Positions 60,728 to 64,000 of a DNA stretch of 64,000 nt are shown here, in pieces; position 1 is the first letter of the stretch; each line of letters starts with the position of its first letter. The notes beneath the pieces were generated by a model. The model did no database searches. It was given only the letters and a program-made list of their open reading frames with translations, and was not told the origin of the DNA. Source of the DNA: Aliiglaciecola sp. M165 (GTDB lineage Bacteria; Pseudomonadota; Gammaproteobacteria; Enterobacterales; Alteromonadaceae); contig NZ_VKKH01000001.1 of assembly GCF_007197995.1 (NCBI RefSeq), positions 310,001-374,000 on the forward strand, read 5' to 3'. Both the position numbers and the translations under genes were made by a program.

Positions 60728-61240
60728 CTAACCAATCATGTATGTCGCCGTGCCGAAAGCGATATGAACTCCTTTCTCGTTGTGTAATTCCATTCTGCAA
60801 ACCGCGACTTTTTTACCTTTGCGGATCACTTCTGCTGTCGCAATAAATTCCGTCCCTTTACCAGGCCTGAGATAATCAACTCGCATATCGATGGTGCCGA
60901 CATTGGGAAGGGCTTTTTGAAATTCTGCAATGGAAATAGATTCGTAATCTTTAATTGCGTACAAAATGGCCATCAAACCACCCACAGTATCCAAGATCGC
61001 TGCCGTCACGCCACCATGTAAGATTTTATGGATAGGGTTGCCCATGAGTTTGTTGTGCCAAGGTAGACGTATTTCTACTTTGTCGTGGCTCAGTTGATTG
61101 ATTTCCAAGCCTAGTAGTTGATTAAAAGGCATGCGCTGGCTAAACAGCTGAGTAACATGTTCAGAAAGTGCAGCGGCACTGAGTCGAGTTTCGCTGTTGG
61201 TTTCTGTTGGTACAGTAGAATCCTGAATTTTTTGTGTCAT
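60728..61240 (-). CDS. yigI: YigI-like hotdog acyl-CoA thioesterase (CAST target gene)
   Basis: The 170-residue PaaI-type hotdog thioesterase has QRMPFNQLLGLEI, KILHGGVTAAILDTVGGLMA (the HGG loop and catalytic Asp) and the C-terminus LHNEKGVHIAFGTATYMIG, as in E. coli YigI. It should hydrolyse medium to long acyl-CoA. It lies just before recQ, near rarD, as in E. coli. The transposon starts 7 bp past its stop, so the protein is whole. Its region 60771-60802 matches the last CRISPR spacer. Confidence 0.92.
   Translation of the reverse strand: MTQKIQDSTVPTETNSETRLSAAALSEHVTQLFSQRMPFNQLLGLEINQLSHDKVEIRLPWHNKLMGNPIHKILHGGVTAAILDTVGGLMAILYAIKDYESISIAEFQKALPNVGTIDMRVDYLRPGKGTEFIATAEVIRKGKKVAVCRMELHNEKGVHIAFGTATYMIG
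60771..60802 (-). other. Protospacer of the homing guide within yigI
   Basis: These 32 bases of the yigI coding strand encode the segment VCRMELHNEKG near the C-terminus and match the spacer at 34478-34509. The two bases before it are CG (60804-60803), a relaxed form of the CC PAM of I-F systems. Fifty bases (60770-60721) separate it from the transposon end. Confidence 0.9.
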
Positions 61241-61353
61241 AGTGAATGTAATTTGCTAAAAGTTTCATCCCGGTAGGCTGCTAGCATATACCAGCTGAGT
61301 CTATTTAGGTAAAATAGCGGTCTGATTGTTTATTGTTTGTGCAAGGAGAATAC

Positions 61354-63171
61354 GTGTCATTGGCCCAAGCCAAATCTGTTGAAAATTCTGATCATGCACT
61401 CGATGCACTGCAACAGGTTTTTGGTTTCGATTCATTCAGAGACGGTCAAAAAGAAGTCATAGACACGATTGTCAGTGGTCGCGATGCGTTAGTGCTCATG
61501 CCAACAGGAGGCGGTAAGTCTCTGTGTTATCAGATCCCCGCGCTGATCATGCCTGGCATTACCGTGGTAGTGTCACCACTTATTTCATTGATGAAAGACC
61601 AGGTCGATGCGTTGACCGCGACAGGCGTGCCTGCAACCTTTATCAACTCCTCGATACCCAGAGAGCAACTATTGGGTATATATCGTAAGCTTCAAGATAG
61701 CCATTTTAAACTGTTATATGTTGCCCCAGAACGTCTGATGCAATTGGAGTTCATTGAACGTCTGCAAAGTTTGCAAGTGAATTTGATAGCTGTAGATGAA
61801 GCACACTGTGTGTCTCACTGGGGGCACGATTTTCGTCAGGATTATAGACACCTTGGCCAGTTAAAACATCATTTCCCTAATACACCTGTTGTTGGCTTGA
61901 CCGCAACTGCTGATGTCGCTACCCGCGCAGACATTACTCAGCAACTCAATTTACAAAACCCTTTTATATTTCGTAGCAGCTTTGACAGACCCAATATTCG
62001 TTATGATCTGCTAGCAAAATACAGACCAGTGGACCAGCTCGTTCATCATGTAAAAAGTCAGGATGGCAGTGGGATCGTGTACTGTAATAGCAGAGCAAAG
62101 GTCGACGAACTTAGCTATAAACTGGCCAAGCAAGGCATCAACAGTGCTGGGTATCATGCCGGCATGGAACCAGAGATCCGCGAAAAAATTCAGCGCGACT
62201 TCATCAAAGACAATATTGATGTCATCGTCGCTACGGTTGCATTTGGAATGGGCATAAACAAATCAAATGTGCGCTACGTTGTCCATTATGATTTGCCCAG
62301 AAGTATCGAATCTTATTATCAGGAGACGGGCCGTGCTGGCCGTGATGGCATGCCCGCTCATGCTTTATTGTTATACAGTGAGAAAGATGCTGCGCGTATC
62401 AAACAATGGATTGAAATGGGGGAAAACCCTCAACGACACGACATCGAGTTACAAAAATTTGCCGCAATGGAAGCCTTTGCCGATGCGCAAACCTGTCGAC
62501 GACAAGTGCTACTCAACTATTTTTCAGAATACAGTGGCGCCCATTGTGGAAACTGCGATATTTGTATTAATCCCCCAAAGCGGTTTGATGGCACCGTCGA
62601 TGCGCAAAAGGTTTTATCTTGCGTTTATCGCATTGGGCAAAGCGCTAGTTCTCAATATGTGATCGACGTATTACGTGGAAAAAATCATAAACGCATTGTC
62701 GAACAACAGCACGATTCGCTCTCTACACATGGCATTGGAAAACAACAATCAGACGCTTTTTGGCACAACATCATTAGTCAGCTCATTCATCAAGGGTTGT
62801 TACGAATTGATATCACCCAGCATGCTTGTTTGAAATTGACGGAAGCGGCTCGTGCGGTTTTGAAAGGTGAAATGCCATTGAGTTTGGCGGTGCCACGATT
62901 AACTATCGATAACAAAAGGCCGTCTAAAGAAGATAAACGCATATACGACAGAGCCTTGTTTGCCAAGCTCAAGCATTTGCGCAAAACGATTGCACAGCAA
63001 GACGAAGTACCACCCTTTGTGGTATTTAGTGACGCGAGCTTAGCAGATATGGCTGAGCAGCTACCGCAAAACGATTCCGAGTTTCTGCAAGTCAGTGGGG
63101 TTGGTAATACCAAACTTGAACGTTACGGTGAACGATTCCTTAGCGCTATCAGTGAACATTTAGCCAACTAG
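61354..63171 (+). CDS. recQ: ATP-dependent DNA helicase RecQ
   Basis: The 605-residue protein has the SF2 motifs LMPTGGGKSLCYQIP (I), VDEAHCVSHWGHDFRQDY (II and the aromatic-rich loop), LTATAD (III), and HYDLPRSIESYYQETGRAGRDG (VI). The RecQ-Ct zinc site (CRRQVLLNYF... CGNCDIC) and HRDC domain (PPFVVFSDASLADMAEQLP) follow. The GTG at 61354 with AAGGAG upstream is the start. It unwinds DNA in the RecF repair pathway. Confidence 0.96.
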   Translation: MSLAQAKSVENSDHALDALQQVFGFDSFRDGQKEVIDTIVSGRDALVLMPTGGGKSLCYQIPALIMPGITVVVSPLISLMKDQVDALTATGVPATFINSSIPREQLLGIYRKLQDSHFKLLYVAPERLMQLEFIERLQSLQVNLIAVDEAHCVSHWGHDFRQDYRHLGQLKHHFPNTPVVGLTATADVATRADITQQLNLQNPFIFRSSFDRPNIRYDLLAKYRPVDQLVHHVKSQDGSGIVYCNSRAKVDELSYKLAKQGINSAGYHAGMEPEIREKIQRDFIKDNIDVIVATVAFGMGINKSNVRYVVHYDLPRSIESYYQETGRAGRDGMPAHALLLYSEKDAARIKQWIEMGENPQRHDIELQKFAAMEAFADAQTCRRQVLLNYFSEYSGAHCGNCDICINPPKRFDGTVDAQKVLSCVYRIGQSASSQYVIDVLRGKNHKRIVEQQHDSLSTHGIGKQQSDAFWHNIISQLIHQGLLRIDITQHACLKLTEAARAVLKGEMPLSLAVPRLTIDNKRPSKEDKRIYDRALFAKLKHLRKTIAQQDEVPPFVVFSDASLADMAEQLPQNDSEFLQVSGVGNTKLERYGERFLSAISEHLAN

Positions 63172-63202
63172 TCTTTCGTTTTTCCCAGATTGAATGGGCG
63201 TG

Positions 63203-63865
63203 CTACGCGTAATCGTAGTCACCACCTTTGGCTAACGCGCGTTTGTAGCTGTCTAGTTGATGAATTCGTTGAACATATTCGGAAATCGCAGGTAATTGCG
63301 CACCTGCCCCTCTTGCAACTACAGCTTCTAACGGAAAACTCATCTGAAAATCTGCGCCACTTAGTTCATCACCGGCAAACCATTTATTGTTCTGTAGGTG
63401 TGTTTCGATAAACGACATGTTAGCTGCAGTAATGGGAGCGTAATAGCCTTCCATGACTTTGTCAGCAATTTTTTCAGCGAGCATTTTGACAAAAAACGGC
63501 TTAGCTTTTGTTTTCACTTTGTCAAAAACTAATTTAGCAACCATTGGCGGCATGAGTGAACCTTCGGCAAAGTGCAACCAGTAAGTATATTCACGCCTGG
63601 CTTGGCTGTGTTCTCCCGGCTTTAAGTGTTGTCCGTAGGTTTCAATTAAATACTCGATGATAGCTCCAGATTCAGCAACCGTTATATCGTTGTCGGTGAT
63701 CACCGGCGATTTTCCAAGTGGATGAATCAGCTTTAGCGTTTTTGGCGCCAGGTTGGTCGTTGCATCACGTTTGTAGGGCTTTATTTCATAGTCGACGCCA
63801 AGTTCTTCAAGTAGCCAAAGTATACGTTGCGAGCGCGAGTTGTTGAGATGATGAACGACAATCAT
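63203..63865 (-). CDS. Glutathione S-transferase
   Basis: The 220-residue protein has an N-terminal thioredoxin-fold GST domain (VVHHLNNSRSQRILWLLEELGVDYEIKPY; SPVITDNDITVAESGAIIEYL holds the glutathione Glu-Ser pair) and a C-terminal helical domain ending GADFQMSFPLEAVVARG. Ser rather than Tyr appears in the active-site position. The substrate is unknown. It is convergent with recQ. Confidence 0.9.
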   Translation of the reverse strand: MIVVHHLNNSRSQRILWLLEELGVDYEIKPYKRDATTNLAPKTLKLIHPLGKSPVITDNDITVAESGAIIEYLIETYGQHLKPGEHSQARREYTYWLHFAEGSLMPPMVAKLVFDKVKTKAKPFFVKMLAEKIADKVMEGYYAPITAANMSFIETHLQNNKWFAGDELSGADFQMSFPLEAVVARGAGAQLPAISEYVQRIHQLDSYKRALAKGGDYDYA

Positions 63866-63938
63866 TGGAGTCCCGTTTATTTAACTGTAATAAAAGAGGT
63901 TACGTAACGAATTGAATATTAGATTGGAATTAATTTGT

Positions 63939-63968
63939 AAGGTGCCCGATTATTTTGGGCACCTTTGA
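63939..63968. terminator. Hairpin terminator near the window end
   Basis: AAGGTGCCC and GGGCACCTT form a perfect 9-bp stem around an AT-rich loop, followed by TTT-like sequence on either strand. It lies upstream of the glutathione transferase start, so it serves a gene beyond the window or separates the two transcripts. Confidence 0.65.
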
Positions 63969-64000
63969 AAAAGATACGTGATTAACCGGCAGGATTTAGG

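Noticed and set aside
60728-61240. Identity of the target gene as yciA, a known I-F3 attachment gene
   Set aside because: The protein has the PaaI/YigI blocks (MPFNQ, LHGG, ATYMIG) and not the YciA start, and it lies next to recQ as yigI does in E. coli.

Overview
The window reads as a chromosomal segment of a marine gammaproteobacterium, most likely Alteromonadaceae (inferred from the protein set and gene order; no rRNA is present). The backbone keeps part of a gene order known from Escherichia coli: lptM, dapF, a DUF484 gene, xerC, yigB, uvrD, rarD, yigI and recQ occur in that order, here with lysA, cysE and several other genes between them. Backbone genes at 1-34279 also include both soluble and membrane pyrophosphatases, fbp, mpl-ubiX, rraA, cyclic-di-GMP signalling proteins, a TetR/MAPEG pair and an MscS-type channel.

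The main feature is a complete 26.4-kb Tn7-like transposon at 34285-60720, flanked by the 5-bp duplication GTGGG (34280-34284 and 60721-60725) and bounded by matching inverted ends with three TnsB-type repeats each. The tnsA-tnsB-tnsC genes lie at one end. At the other end are tniQ, a fused cas8/cas5, cas7, cas6 and a four-spacer CRISPR array, with no cas1, cas2 or cas3. This is the layout of a type I-F3 CRISPR-associated transposon (CAST). The last spacer (34478-34509) matches 23 of 32 bases of the 3' part of the adjacent yigI-like gene (60771-60802). Four of the nine mismatches fall on every-sixth positions, and the protospacer ends exactly 50 bp from the transposon end. The window therefore holds the guide, the target and the resulting insertion together, and indicates yigI as the home site.

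The cargo has three blocks. (1) An Xre regulator lies divergent from a two-gene operon of a small protein and an SF2 helicase, a possible defence module (40047-41953). (2) A TIR-APAZ plus short Argonaute pair of SPARTA type (42166-45067) is followed after 16 bp by a cyclodeaminase-fold (FTCD_C-like) gene that could be an added component. (3) A metal-resistance island (46191-56990) holds cytochrome b561, two GDCCVxC proteins, a CadR-like MerR with a 19-bp-spacer promoter, two CDF transporters, DUF3703, a His-rich protein, a CzcCBA efflux system and a mercury-type MerR/MerC unit without MerA.

The transposon sits between the stop codons of the convergent mscS-type and yigI genes and leaves both intact. 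recQ and a glutathione transferase gene follow to the end of the window.
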